Numbered from the stretch's first letter, positions 7,733-16,973 are shown. The stretch is DNA of 37,146 nt from Salinivibrio siamensis (GCF_001996005.1 NZ_MUFB01000001.1:65205-102350), one strand, 5' to 3'. The notes: a model not told the origin generated them from the sequence alone. Numbers and translations: made by a program.

Positions 7733-8917
7733 ATGCCAGACACACCACGCCCACTGGATGAGATACGCACGCGAATAAGCCAGCTTGATCAAGAGCTGCT
7801 GACACTATTGGCCGAGCGCCGTCGCTTAAGCCTAGATGTCGCCAAAAACAAAGTCGCCGTGCAAAAACCGATTCGCGATCAAGCCCGCGAACAAGCCTTA
7901 TTAGAAAAACTGGTGACCAAAGCGCAAGATCACCAGCTAGACGCCCACTATGTATTGAGTCTGTTTCACACCATTATCGAAGACTCGGTACTTATCCAGC
8001 AGCGCTATCTGCAAAACCTGGCCAACCCAGACAATCAGCGTCCAGTGGCACGGGTTTCTTTCCTGGGCAACCAAGGCTCATATTCCTATCTCGCCGCGCG
8101 CCAGTACTTTAGCCGCAAGCAAACCGAACTGGTGGAAATGGCCTGCGACAGCTTTAAAAAGGTGGTAGAAACGGTAGAAACCGGCCATGCCGATTACGGC
8201 ATCTTACCCGTAGAGAACACCAGTTCTGGCTCAATCAATGAAGTGTACGATCAGCTGCAGCACACGCGTTTATCGATTGTCGGTGAGCTCACGCTGCCTA
8301 TCGACCACTGCCTGCTTACCGTCGGTGACCAAGACCCAAGCCAAATTGATACCTTGTATGCCCACCCGCAGCCGCACCAGCAATGCAGCGAATACATTGA
8401 CACCTTGGGTAAAGTGAAGAAGATTTATTGCTCCAGCACCGCTGAAGCCATGCGACAAGTGGCGGATTTAAACCAGCCCAACGTCGCCGCGATTGGTCAT
8501 GCGGCAAGTGGTGAGTTTTACGGTTTAACCGCGATTAAGAGCGAGATAGCCAACCAACAGCAAAATCACACCCGCTTTATTGTCGTGGCCCGCAAGCCGG
8601 TTAAAGTGTCGTCACTGACCCCTGCCAAGACCACCTTTATCATGTCGACCTCGCAGCAAGCGGGCTCCTTGGTGGAGTGTTTAATGGTACTGCGCGAGCG
8701 CGGCATCAATATGACCAAGCTCGAATCTCGGCCCGTGCTTGGCAACCCATGGGAAGAGATGTTTTACGTCGATGTTGAAGCCAATATGGCCAGCAACCTG
8801 ATGCAAAGTGCGCTGGACGAGCTCACCACCCTGACCCGTTATCTAAAAGTGCTCGGCTGCTACCCGTCAGAGACCATTTCCCCCACCGAAGTATCGCTGC
8901 CGGACAGCAACGAATAA
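7733..8917 (+). CDS. pheA: Bifunctional chorismate mutase / prephenate dehydratase (P-protein)
   Basis: It converts chorismate to prephenate and then to phenylpyruvate, the Phe branch of aromatic synthesis. The 394 residues hold an AroQ-type chorismate mutase (about 1-95, DEIRTRISQLDQELLTLLAERR), a prephenate dehydratase (about 105-285, with LGNQGSYSYLAA, VENTSSGSINEVYD and the Thr280-Arg281-Phe282 motif), and a regulatory ACT domain (about 298-380) with ESRP at 331-334. The Phe-binding GALV motif reads GSLV at 311-314, a mild variant. An AGGA Shine-Dalgarno precedes the ATG. Expression is controlled by the pheL attenuator; feedback inhibition by Phe is expected from the ACT domain. Confidence 0.97.
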   Translation: MPDTPRPLDEIRTRISQLDQELLTLLAERRRLSLDVAKNKVAVQKPIRDQAREQALLEKLVTKAQDHQLDAHYVLSLFHTIIEDSVLIQQRYLQNLANPDNQRPVARVSFLGNQGSYSYLAARQYFSRKQTELVEMACDSFKKVVETVETGHADYGILPVENTSSGSINEVYDQLQHTRLSIVGELTLPIDHCLLTVGDQDPSQIDTLYAHPQPHQQCSEYIDTLGKVKKIYCSSTAEAMRQVADLNQPNVAAIGHAASGEFYGLTAIKSEIANQQQNHTRFIVVARKPVKVSSLTPAKTTFIMSTSQQAGSLVECLMVLRERGINMTKLESRPVLGNPWEEMFYVDVEANMASNLMQSALDELTTLTRYLKVLGCYPSETISPTEVSLPDSNE

Positions 8918-8934
8918 TCGCGAGTAGCCATTAA

Positions 8935-8970
8935 CGCCAAAAGCCCACGATGTGGGCTTTTGGCGCTTTA
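8935..8970. terminator. Bidirectional terminator between pheA and the DUF3800 gene
   Basis: A perfect 14-bp inverted repeat (8935-8948 / 8952-8965) with a 3-base loop. The AAAA/TTTT segments inside the stem can serve convergent transcription from both sides. Confidence 0.85.
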
Positions 8971-8986
8971 ATCATTATCATATCGC

Positions 8987-9676
8987 TTAAACCACCGTGT
9001 GAAGTCCATGCTGAACACCCCCAAAATAGTCAAATTTTCGCTCAATAAGGTCGAAAAACTGACCGTCCTTTTTTTCGTAATAACGAAACAACGCGTAAGC
9101 AATCAGGTCCGCGAGTTGAATCAATCTTGTTGCTTCAGAATCGATAAAGGCAGGGACTTCTGCCATATTCCTCAGCCGCCCCCAGTCATGACCATCGAGT
9201 TTAAACGCTTTAGCGAGTGCTTGAATCGGTGCTTCTTTGCTGCTCTTGTCAAAAAGAATCAGACCTCTTTGGGTATTATTGAAGTGAACATGTTGTCTGG
9301 CTAAGAAATGATCGAAGCGGGTTACAATTTGTTGAAAGGTATAATGAACAGGATCATTTGGAGAGATGGCACCTTTTCTTACAACTGATGCAAATATTCT
9401 AAATTTACGCCCATCAATTAAGCTAAGAGCCTGTTTGATGGCTTCTAGGCGCAACTCTTTATCAAACTTCCGCCAAAAGCCTCGCCCCGCAAGCATGGGG
9501 GCGCCGTGGAGTTCAACAGCGTGCGAGTCTTGTGGATTGAAGATTGCCGCGATTTTATCTAACTCAAGAGAAAGCCAATGTGCAGAGCGCTCGAACACAC
9601 TAAAGCCAGCGAGAACAAAATGCTCTTGGTCTGCGCCACCAGGCGTGCCGGATTCATCTGCGTACAACAAAAACAT
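8987..9676 (-). CDS. DUF3800 domain protein
   Basis: A 229-residue protein with the DUF3800 hallmarks: N-terminal FLLYADESG (acidic Asp7-Glu8), a mid-protein ILFDKSS, and C-terminal IQLADLIAYALFRYYE. DUF3800 proteins are predicted RNase H-like metal-dependent enzymes, common in mobile and defence-rich regions, with no settled substrate. The conserved acids are present, so it looks intact. Four 60-base lines that I counted gave about 35-48% G+C, below the 50-55% of the neighbouring pheA lines, suggesting acquisition. AGGGG before the ATG is a good Shine-Dalgarno. It sits alone between pheA and tyrA, which are neighbours in E. coli. Confidence 0.85.
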   Translation of the reverse strand: MFLLYADESGTPGGADQEHFVLAGFSVFERSAHWLSLELDKIAAIFNPQDSHAVELHGAPMLAGRGFWRKFDKELRLEAIKQALSLIDGRKFRIFASVVRKGAISPNDPVHYTFQQIVTRFDHFLARQHVHFNNTQRGLILFDKSSKEAPIQALAKAFKLDGHDWGRLRNMAEVPAFIDSEATRLIQLADLIAYALFRYYEKKDGQFFDLIERKFDYFGGVQHGLHTVV

Positions 9677-10094
9677 AACGAACCCCTAAGATAATAGAGA
9701 GTCGCTACGAAAGGAAATGGGGGAAAGAAGGCGGCGGAAAGAGCTACGAGCTCAGCGCACTACAACAAGGCAGCACACCATAGATTGTTTCCAACCGCTC
9801 GATAACTATATCCCTAAATCACAGACTCTGCAACGATAGTTCTAATACGCTTTCGACCGCTTGCTGTAGCCTCAAACACGCAATAACCGTACATCTCATA
9901 GCGACGAAATAATACTTTCGGATCCGCTTAGCCTACTACAAAGACTCACTTTTCCACGTGCGAGCCTGATTATAAATACCCTATCACTTTATCCATGCGA
10001 TCCAGTTCTTAGTCCCTCATATCGATATACACGCTATCTCACTTTATCTGTGTGGCTCTCTACCCTCCTGCCCCCTTGAAAAGGTGAGTCTTGA
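9677..10094. other. Gene-free region between the DUF3800 gene and tyrA
   Basis: These 418 bases carry no credible open frame on either strand. The left end should hold the DUF3800 promoter; a TATTAT about 30 bases before its ATG is a possible -10. No transposase remnant, obvious direct repeat or terminator for tyrA was found. It may be scar sequence from the insertion that brought the DUF3800 gene. Confidence 0.45.
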
Positions 10095-11228
10095 CTAGGT
10101 CGCGGTGCGATGGGTAGCATCGTTGGCTTGTCGCAACAAGCCTTGGCTTTCTTGTAAAAAGCGTGGGGCATAGTCGCCAAACCAGTTTTCCACTTGCGCG
10201 AAGGCATCGACAAACGTGGACTTATCATGTTGCTCGAGCAAATCAATCGCTTCCCCAAAACGCTGATAAAAGCGTTTGATCATCGCCAGGTTTTGCGGCG
10301 AGGACATAATAATATCCGCATACAGACCCGCATCTTGGGCGAACAAGCGCCCCACCATGGCAAGCTCTAAGCGATAAATCGGTGAGCTTAGCGCGGTAAG
10401 CTGATCTAAGTTGGGGTTTTCTTCTGCCAGATGCACGCCGTAAACAAACGACGTAAAGTGGCGCAGCGCTTGGATCAGCGTCATGCCTTCATCATGCTCG
10501 ATGGCGCTGATCCGATGTAGCCCAGCGCCCCAAATCCGAAACTGTTCCAACAACCATTGGTATGCCTCAGGATGTCGGCCGTCGCAATAAACAATCACCT
10601 GCTTGGCAAGGCTGGCCACATCGGGGCCAAACATCGGGTGTAGACCGACCACTGGGCCTGAATGCGCGGCTAACATCGCTTGTAGCGGACCTGATTTGAT
10701 GGAGGTGAGATCCACTAATAAGCAGTCATCTGGCAGTTGGGTCAATTGATTAATGACCGCTTCCGTAACGTCAATGGGTACCGACACCACCACCATACCC
10801 GCGTCAGCCAGCAAGGTATCCGCATGCACCCAATCGTCTTTATCCAGCACAGTGACCTGATAGCCAGAAAGCGCAAACAAGCGCGCGAACACCCCCCCTA
10901 GCTGCCCTTTACCGCCAATGACTACGACCTGGCGTAAATCCGGGTTTAGACACTTAAAGCCAGAGTCGTTTTCACTGCTGTACGATTCGCGCATAGTACG
11001 ACGCAGCACATCTTCAATTAAGTCTGGTGGCACGCCTTGCGACTGTGCTTCTTGACGACGCGAAGCGAGCATCGCTGCTTCACGGTCCGGCGCATAAATG
11101 GGCAAGCCATGTTGGCTTTTTACCTCTCCCACTTCTGCGACCAGTTCTAAACGGCGCGCGAGCAAGCTCACCATTTGCTTGTCGACATCATCGATTTGAT
11201 CGCGCAATCGGCTCAGTTCTGCCACCAT
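10095..11228 (-). CDS. tyrA: Bifunctional chorismate mutase / prephenate dehydrogenase (T-protein)
   Basis: It makes prephenate from chorismate and oxidises it to 4-hydroxyphenylpyruvate, the Tyr branch. Of 377 residues, about 1-90 are the AroQ chorismate mutase ([18 protein letters not shown]). From about 99 comes the NAD-binding [12 protein letters not shown], and GLHPMFGPD holds His197, the catalytic histidine at the same number as in E. coli TyrA. The gene starts only 3 bases after the aroF stop, so the two are translationally linked and share the TyrR-controlled promoter. Tyrosine feedback is expected from the family. Confidence 0.96.
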   Translation of the reverse strand: MVAELSRLRDQIDDVDKQMVSLLARRLELVAEVGEVKSQHGLPIYAPDREAAMLASRRQEAQSQGVPPDLIEDVLRRTMRESYSSENDSGFKCLNPDLRQVVVIGGKGQLGGVFARLFALSGYQVTVLDKDDWVHADTLLADAGMVVVSVPIDVTEAVINQLTQLPDDCLLVDLTSIKSGPLQAMLAAHSGPVVGLHPMFGPDVASLAKQVIVYCDGRHPEAYQWLLEQFRIWGAGLHRISAIEHDEGMTLIQALRHFTSFVYGVHLAEENPNLDQLTALSSPIYRLELAMVGRLFAQDAGLYADIIMSSPQNLAMIKRFYQRFGEAIDLLEQHDKSTFVDAFAQVENWFGDYAPRFLQESQGLLRQANDATHRTAT

Positions 11229-11231
11229 GAT

Positions 11232-12308
11232 TTAGCCCTGTTGAATACGTTGTTGAAGAGAGGTTGCCAGCTCTTGGTGAGCATGACGCAACAATTGTTC
11301 GGTAGACGCCCAATCAATGCACGCATCGGTGATCGACACACCGTACGCCATCTCATCTTTCGGCAGATCCGCTGATTGGTTGCCAGCATTGAGGTGACTT
11401 TCGATCATCAAGCCAATCACAGAGCGGTTACCTTGTTTAATTTGATGGATCACATCTTCCGCCACCAGCGGTTGGCGACGATAATCTTTACGTGAGTTAG
11501 CGTGGCTACAATCCACCATGAGAGACGGATTTAGTCCCGCCGCTTCCATTTGCTGTTCACATTCAGCGACAGACACTGAGTCGTAGTTGGTTTGCTTGCC
11601 GCCGCGCAGGATCACATGGCCGTTTGGGTTACCTTGGGTATTCAATAACGCTACTTGGCCGGCTTGGTTGATCCCCATAAACCGGTGCCCAGACGCAGCG
11701 GCTTTCATCGCATTGGTGGCGGTGGCCAGATTGCCATCCGTGCCATTTTTAAAGCCGATTGGCATCGACAGTCCACTGGCCATTTCACGATGGGTTTGCG
11801 ACTCGGTGGTGCGCGCACCAATCGCCGCCCAGCTAAACAGATCGCCTATGTATTGCGGGCTGATCGGATCCAGTGCTTCGGTGGCCAGCGGGATCCCCAT
11901 TTGCGCTAAATCCGTGAGCAAACCACGCGCTTGCTTTAAGCCAGACTCCACGTCAAAGCTGCCATCCAGATGCGGATCGTTGATTAAGCCTTTCCAGCCA
12001 GTGGTGGTGCGTGGTTTTTCAAAGTAAACCCGCATTACAATAAACAAATGATCACTCAGCTCATCCGACAAGGCTTTCAGACGACGCGCGTAATCTTTGG
12101 CCGCCTCAACATCATGAATGGAGCAAGGGCCACACACCACTAACAAGCGGTGATCGCGTTTGTGAATAATATCCGCCACGGTTTGTCGCGCTTGGCTGAT
12201 CGCCGCACGAGTACTTTTTTCAATCGGGAACTGGGCACGGAGCTGCTCTGGTGTGAGAAGCACCTGCTCGTCACGAATGTGGATATTGGTTACCGAGTCT
12301 TGCTGCAT
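11232..12308 (-). CDS. aroF: 3-deoxy-7-phosphoheptulonate synthase, Tyr-sensitive type
   Basis: The 358-residue class I DAHP synthase condenses phosphoenolpyruvate with erythrose 4-phosphate, the entry step of the shikimate pathway. Landmarks are LVVCGPCSIHD (metal-ligand Cys), MRVYFEKPRTTTGWKG, INDPHLDGS, GARTTESQTHREMASG, PIGFKNGTDG, VDCSHANSRKDY and ESHLNAGNQ. Assignment to the Tyr isozyme rests on its place directly upstream of tyrA and on the TyrR boxes; sequence alone cannot separate AroF, AroG and AroH with certainty. It is the first gene of the aroF-tyrA operon. Confidence 0.94.
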   Translation of the reverse strand: MQQDSVTNIHIRDEQVLLTPEQLRAQFPIEKSTRAAISQARQTVADIIHKRDHRLLVVCGPCSIHDVEAAKDYARRLKALSDELSDHLFIVMRVYFEKPRTTTGWKGLINDPHLDGSFDVESGLKQARGLLTDLAQMGIPLATEALDPISPQYIGDLFSWAAIGARTTESQTHREMASGLSMPIGFKNGTDGNLATATNAMKAAASGHRFMGINQAGQVALLNTQGNPNGHVILRGGKQTNYDSVSVAECEQQMEAAGLNPSLMVDCSHANSRKDYRRQPLVAEDVIHQIKQGNRSVIGLMIESHLNAGNQSADLPKDEMAYGVSITDACIDWASTEQLLRHAHQELATSLQQRIQQG

Positions 12309-12379
12309 AGCCTTGCCTTGAGTTGTTCATTAGGTTTTACACAGACAATACCAGGCTCTATTCTAAAAGCAATAGTGAG

Positions 12380-12416
12380 TGTATCATTTAATTTACTTAG
12401 TAAATTTAAGTTTACA
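12380..12416. promoter_or_regulatory. Two adjacent TyrR boxes upstream of aroF
   Basis: Box 1 at 12380-12397 reads TGTATC-N6-TTTACT; box 2 at 12399-12416 reads AGTAAA-N6-TTTACA. The TyrR consensus is TGTAAA-N6-TTTACA. Box 2 misses one base and box 1 three. They are one base apart with centres 19 bases apart, about 72-108 bases before the aroF start. This fits tyrosine/TyrR repression of aroF-tyrA and could also touch the divergent kinase gene. Confidence 0.8.
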
Positions 12417-12488
12417 CTCGAATTTAAGATAGAGTCTTAAACCGTCAATCGTTACTATAACCTATCCGTCATTTTTGTGTGGGTGGTT

Positions 12489-14186
12489 ATGGCCCTGGTT
12501 CTTTCCCTCTTGCAGCAAATGAGCGTTTATCTAGTGATTGCCTATTTGCTGAGTAAAACGCCGGCGTTTATGCCACTACTGAGTATCTCAGGACGGCTGT
12601 CGCATAAAGTCGTTTGTTATTTCCTCTTCTCAGGCTTTTGTATTCTCGGCACCTACTTTGGTTTAAGTATCCAAGATGCGATTGCCAATACTCGCGCAAT
12701 TGGCGCGGTGATGGGGGGATTACTGGGCGGGCCGGTCGTGGGGTTTTTGGTTGGGCTGACAGGCGGGCTGCACCGTTACAGTTTAGGCGGCTTTACCGAT
12801 CTCGCCTGCGCTATATCGACGACCGCCGAAGGGTTAATTGGTGGTTTAATGCACCGCTACTTAGTGTCCCGCAACCAAACCAGCCGTTTATTTTCCCCTA
12901 CCGTAGTGTTAGGGGTGACGTTTGTCGCCGAGCTGGTACAAATGGCGATTATTCTCGCGGTGGCTGAGCCCTTTAGCCGTGCATACGAGTTAGTCAGCGC
13001 GATTGCTGCGCCCATGGTGATCGCTAACTCAGTCGGTGCCGCGATGTTTATGAGTATTATTGTCGACCGAAAAACCCTGTTCGAACGCTATTCAGCGGCG
13101 TTTTCCAGTAAGGCGCTAAAAATTGCTGAACGATCGGTCGGTATTTTAAGTAGCGGCTTTAATCAGCAAAGCAGTGAACAAGTGGCTGCCATTATTCAGC
13201 AAGAGACAGGGGTCGGGGCCGTCGCAATTACCGATCGCGAAAAGATCCTCGCCTTTACCGGTATTGGCGATGATCACCACCTGCCCGGTACACCCATTGC
13301 CTCAGATTACACCCGTCGCGCGATTGCCGATGATCAATTAATTTATATCGATGGCGCCGATACGCCCTACTGCTGTTCGCTATCACCTTACTGCAAACTC
13401 GGTTCCGTGCTGGTGATCCCATTGCGCGGCGGTGATGGTTATGTGCTAGGCACGGTGAAACTTTATGAGCCTAAACGGAAACTCTTCTCGGCGATCAATG
13501 TCACCATGGGTGAGGGGATCGCGCGACTCCTCTCCAACCAGATTTTGACCGGGCGTTATCAGCGCCAACAAAGCTTGCTCACCCAAGCCGAGTTAAACTT
13601 GTTGCGCGCCCAAGTGAACCCGCACTTTTTGTTCAATGCCTTAAATACCATTAGTGCGGTGGTCAGGCGTGAGCCGGAACGTGCTCGCCAATTAATCCAG
13701 CACTTATCAACCTTCTTTCGCAGCAACCTCAAGCAAAACCGCGAAACGGTGTCGCTTGAGCAAGAGCTGAGTCATCTTGATGCGTACTTAGAGCTAGAAC
13801 ATGCCCGCTTTGCCGATCGTATGAGTGTTGAAAAGCAGATTGACCCGGCTATCTTACACGCGGTGATCCCAAGCTTTACCTTACAACCTTTGGTTGAAAA
13901 CGCCGTGAAGCATGGGATCAGTCAATTGATGGCAGGCGGTAAAATTGTGATCCGTGGCTGGCAAGAAGGCGAATGCCTGTATTTACAAGTGGAAGATAAT
14001 GCCGGGCTTTATCAACCGGCAGCACAACACTCAGGACTAGGAATGCGTATTGTCGATAAGCGCGTGCGCGGGTTGTTTGGTAGCCAATACGCGCTGAAAA
14101 TGACCTGTCAGCCCGATGTGTGGACGCGGGCAACCGTCACTCTTCCCTTAACCTATCAAGCCCCCAACAAGGAGAGACAGGGATGA
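12489..14186 (+). CDS. btsS: BtsS-type (LytS family) sensor histidine kinase
   Basis: A membrane sensor kinase closely resembling E. coli BtsS (YehU), the pyruvate-responsive kinase. The N-terminal part (about 1-195) is the 5TM-5TMR_LYT domain with IANTRAIGAVMGGLLGGPVVG and LTGGLHRYSLGG. A GAF-like cytoplasmic domain follows (about 215-355, AITDREKILAFTGIGDDHHLPG). The HisKA-like segment VNPHFLFNALNTI carries the phosphorylated His (383 if counted from the GTG at 12477), followed by an ATPase domain (VENAVKHG, GLGMRIVDKR). The frame opens at GTG 12477, but the ATG at 12489 gives the better match to the BtsS N-terminus; neither has a strong Shine-Dalgarno. Its stop overlaps the btsR start by four bases. 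Confidence 0.92.
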   Translation: MALVLSLLQQMSVYLVIAYLLSKTPAFMPLLSISGRLSHKVVCYFLFSGFCILGTYFGLSIQDAIANTRAIGAVMGGLLGGPVVGFLVGLTGGLHRYSLGGFTDLACAISTTAEGLIGGLMHRYLVSRNQTSRLFSPTVVLGVTFVAELVQMAIILAVAEPFSRAYELVSAIAAPMVIANSVGAAMFMSIIVDRKTLFERYSAAFSSKALKIAERSVGILSSGFNQQSSEQVAAIIQQETGVGAVAITDREKILAFTGIGDDHHLPGTPIASDYTRRAIADDQLIYIDGADTPYCCSLSPYCKLGSVLVIPLRGGDGYVLGTVKLYEPKRKLFSAINVTMGEGIARLLSNQILTGRYQRQQSLLTQAELNLLRAQVNPHFLFNALNTISAVVRREPERARQLIQHLSTFFRSNLKQNRETVSLEQELSHLDAYLELEHARFADRMSVEKQIDPAILHAVIPSFTLQPLVENAVKHGISQLMAGGKIVIRGWQEGECLYLQVEDNAGLYQPAAQHSGLGMRIVDKRVRGLFGSQYALKMTCQPDVWTRATVTLPLTYQAPNKERQG

Positions 14187-14899
14187 TCAAGGCATTGATT
14201 GTTGATGATGAGCTTCATGCACGTGAAGCCTTGGAAGATGAGTTACTGGCACTCGGTGGCGTTGAGGTGCTTGGACAGTGCAACAATGCCATCGACGCGC
14301 TGAAAGCCATCAATCAAACCCGCCCCGATGTGGTGTTTTTAGATATTCAGATGCCTCGCGTGACCGGTTTAGAGCTACTCGCGATGCTCGACCCCGCCAC
14401 CATGCCCAAGGTGGTGTTCGTGACCGCCTATGATGAATTCGCTGTACAAGCGTTTGAGGAAAATGCATTCGACTATTTGCTCAAACCCGTCGAAACTGGA
14501 CGATTGAAGAAATCACTGGAAAAACTCACCCGTGAGCTGAGCCAGAAACACGACTACCAAGTGATCACGCCCGCGTTGGATTTGCTCCCTTGCGCCGGAC
14601 ACAATCGAATTACGTTGATCCCTCACCAAGAGGTGGAGGTCGCACGTACCGCGCTAAGTGGGGTCGCGCTACTCACAGCAAAAGGCGAGTCTACCACGCA
14701 CCTTTCACTCAAGGTTTTGGAAGACAAAACCCCCTTAATACGCTGTCATCGCCAATACTTAGTGCATCCGGCCACTATCCGCGAAATCCAGTTACTCGAC
14801 AACGGCCTTGCCGAAGTGATCACGCAATCTGCCTATGTGGTACCTGTGAGCCGCCGCTATCTCAAAACACTGAAAGACAAGCTGGGCTTGTGCCAGTAA
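14183..14899 (+). CDS. btsR: BtsR-type LytTR response regulator
   Basis: A 238-residue regulator with a receiver domain (about 1-120: LIVDDE, phospho-acceptor Asp54 in VVFLDIQMPR, VTAYDEFAVQAFEENAFDYLLKPV) and a C-terminal LytTR DNA-binding domain (about 135-238: LLTAKGESTTH, IRCHRQYLVHPATI, VPVSRRYLKTLK). I chose the ATG at 14183 because it follows GGAGAGACAGGG and overlaps the kinase stop as ATGA; the longer upstream frame lies inside btsS. It should be phosphorylated by the adjacent kinase and activate the nearby CstA-family transporter, whose promoter carries matching motifs. Confidence 0.92.
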   Translation: MIKALIVDDELHAREALEDELLALGGVEVLGQCNNAIDALKAINQTRPDVVFLDIQMPRVTGLELLAMLDPATMPKVVFVTAYDEFAVQAFEENAFDYLLKPVETGRLKKSLEKLTRELSQKHDYQVITPALDLLPCAGHNRITLIPHQEVEVARTALSGVALLTAKGESTTHLSLKVLEDKTPLIRCHRQYLVHPATIREIQLLDNGLAEVITQSAYVVPVSRRYLKTLKDKLGLCQ

Positions 14900-14912
14900 C
14901 TCTCACCGCGCG

Positions 14913-15302
14913 TTAGTAGAAAAGCCCATTTGCTTGGCTTTGAAAGTCGTTGTAGCCGCGCTGCCACTCCATTCTAAAACGCTGAGAGCCAGGGCGACTT
15001 TCACACACGCCCATATAGGGGTTGCCATCTAATCCCAGTTGGTAGGCATGCTTGGGATCGCAATAGGCGTCAATACCATGAATATAGCCTTGCTCGTAAT
15101 CGAGATAGTTGGCATTGATGGTCTCGCCAGCCTCAGAGGCTAACGTCCGCAAATCGCTTAACGAGCGCTGTGGCAACCCGCGCTGTCCATCTTGCTCGCC
15201 AAGTCCATACCAGTTCTGCTCATCAACCAAGCCTTGGGTAGTCGATGCGGCACATCCGACCAACAGTACGACACCCCATAGTGCAAAAAACGTTTTTATC
15301 AT
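14913..15302 (-). CDS. DUF2799 lipoprotein (YfiL-like)
   Basis: A 129-residue predicted lipoprotein: the signal peptide ends in the lipobox LVGC with Cys17 as the lipidated residue. The mature part has repeated short motifs of the DUF2799 family (WYGLGEQDGQRGLPQRSL, DYEQGYIHGIDAYC, AYQLGLDGNPYMGVC). In E. coli yfiL occupies the corresponding place next to aroF-tyrA, which supports this assignment. Function is unknown. A purine-rich Shine-Dalgarno (GGGAAGGG) lies upstream. It ends 13 bases from the convergent btsR stop, with no obvious terminator between. Confidence 0.82.
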   Translation of the reverse strand: MIKTFFALWGVVLLVGCAASTTQGLVDEQNWYGLGEQDGQRGLPQRSLSDLRTLASEAGETINANYLDYEQGYIHGIDAYCDPKHAYQLGLDGNPYMGVCESRPGSQRFRMEWQRGYNDFQSQANGLFY

Positions 15303-15320
15303 GCTAAACCCTTCCCCTAC

Positions 15321-15350
15321 ATAAAAAAGCCCCAGCAGAAGCTGAGGCTT
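15321..15350 (-). terminator. Intrinsic terminator of the CstA-family transporter gene
   Basis: Stem 15327-15336 / 15341-15350 (AAGCC, one mismatch, CAGC; loop AGAA) with a T-rich tail on the minus strand (A-rich 15321-15328 on plus), about 100 bases after the transporter stop. Confidence 0.85.
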
Positions 15351-15449
15351 AGATCTTAGCGTATTTGCGCAGATATTGCCGTAAGACCAATCATTTAGAT
15401 AAAAATCAATCGATGGGCATACACGCTAGTCGCTCTGATGACATGACCA

Positions 15450-16874
15450 TCATTTCTCATCCGCGATCAACTGTGGATTCGGTTTGTAGCCGACAAAGAA
15501 AGCGATAGTGGCAGCAATTGTCGCCCCCACGCCGATGATGGTAGCGATATTCATCGGTAGGCTAAACCCGATTTCAGCGTTAGCTAAGTAGGTAACAGTC
15601 ACTGCGGTCATAAACATCGCCGGAATCGTGCACACCCAGTGCAACTTATCACGTTTAATCAGGTAAGCCGCCGCAGCCCATAGCATGATCATCGCGGTGG
15701 TTTGGTTGGCCCAGCCGAAGTAACGCCAAATCACGCCAAACTCCGCTTTGGTGATCAAAAAGCCCACCACAAACATGGGGATTGCAATCATCAGGCGCTT
15801 CACCATTGGTTTTTGCTGAATTTTCAGAAAGTCGGCGATAATCAGACGCGCAGAGCGGAAAGCGGTATCACCCGAGGTAATCGGCAGCACTATCACGCCT
15901 AAGACCGCCATAATGCCTCCCACGGTGCCAAGTAGCGAGGTAGAAACCTCATGCACCACCGCAGCCGGGCCACCGTTAGCCAGCGTTTGATTAAGCGCCT
16001 CACTCGACTCATAGAAGCTCAAGCCCAGGCTACACCAGATAAGTGCAATCACACCTTCACCGATCATCGCGCCATAGAAGATAAAACGCCCTGACTTTTC
16101 ATTTTGCATGCAGCGCGCCATCAATGGCGACTGGGTAGCGTGAAAGCCGGATACTGCTCCACAAGCGATAGTAATAAACAGCAATGGCCACAGTGGTAGA
16201 TCGGTTGGGTGGAAGTTAGTCGCAAAGTCTAGCCCTTGGCTGTAGAAGCTGTGATCGCTCACGGCCAAGCCGATAATCAAGCCGACCGACATAAAGACAA
16301 GCAAGGCACCAAACACGGGATAAAAACGGCCGATGATTTTATCAATGGGTACCACTGTCGCCAGCACATAATAGGCAAAGATAATACCCACCCACATCGC
16401 CACGCTCATCTCTGACAAGCTACCCAACAACTTGGCGGGACCGAGCACAAATACCACGCCGACCAACATCAAGAGCAACACCGCAAAGAAGTTCATAAAG
16501 TGTTTAGCGAAGTTACCCAGATGCTCGCCGACCACAGAAGGCACAGAAGCGCCATTTGCGCGGACACTCAGCATGCCAGAGAAGTAGTCATGGACAGCCC
16601 CCGCAAAAATGCAGCCAAACACAATCCACAACATGGCTACAGGACCGTACAAGGCACCGAGAATCGGGCCAAAGATGGGACCTAACCCAGCAATATTCAA
16701 AAGCTGAATCAGGTAGACTTTTTTGTCCGACAGCGGCACATAATCCACGCCATCGTTCATGCTCATGGCCGGTGTCGCTTTCTGCGGCTTAGGCCCAAAG
16801 ATTTTGGTAATGAAGGTGCCGTAAGTGAAATAGCCCACAATCAAGGTCACCACGCATAATAAAAACCAGGACAT
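15450..16874 (-). CDS. cstA: CstA/BtsT-family carbon starvation transporter
   Basis: A 474-residue polytopic inner-membrane protein of the CstA family, transporters of peptides or, for E. coli BtsT and CstA, pyruvate. Family landmarks are the N-terminal helix with YGTFITKIFGP, then DGVDYVPLSDKKVYLIQLLNIAGLGPIFGPILGALYGP (given as landmark only), FAGAVHDYFSGMLSVR, ACGAVSGFHATQSPLMARC and LPITSGDTAFRSAR. It is the short form common in Vibrio, against roughly 700 residues for the E. coli proteins, and lacks the long C-terminal part. GGAG precedes the ATG. The promoter region carries BtsR-type octamers and the btsSR genes lie just beyond, so pyruvate-responsive control is likely. Substrate is inferred, not shown. 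Confidence 0.9.
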   Translation of the reverse strand: MSWFLLCVVTLIVGYFTYGTFITKIFGPKPQKATPAMSMNDGVDYVPLSDKKVYLIQLLNIAGLGPIFGPILGALYGPVAMLWIVFGCIFAGAVHDYFSGMLSVRANGASVPSVVGEHLGNFAKHFMNFFAVLLLMLVGVVFVLGPAKLLGSLSEMSVAMWVGIIFAYYVLATVVPIDKIIGRFYPVFGALLVFMSVGLIIGLAVSDHSFYSQGLDFATNFHPTDLPLWPLLFITIACGAVSGFHATQSPLMARCMQNEKSGRFIFYGAMIGEGVIALIWCSLGLSFYESSEALNQTLANGGPAAVVHEVSTSLLGTVGGIMAVLGVIVLPITSGDTAFRSARLIIADFLKIQQKPMVKRLMIAIPMFVVGFLITKAEFGVIWRYFGWANQTTAMIMLWAAAAYLIKRDKLHWVCTIPAMFMTAVTVTYLANAEIGFSLPMNIATIIGVGATIAATIAFFVGYKPNPQLIADEK

Positions 16875-16973
16875 CGCTGTTCTCCGTGTCGTTAGCAGCT
16901 AAGCTGTCAATCTTTTAGTAGGGTACAGATGCCATTTTGCCGACATAGCCGCCACATTCATCTGCTTTGTCGG

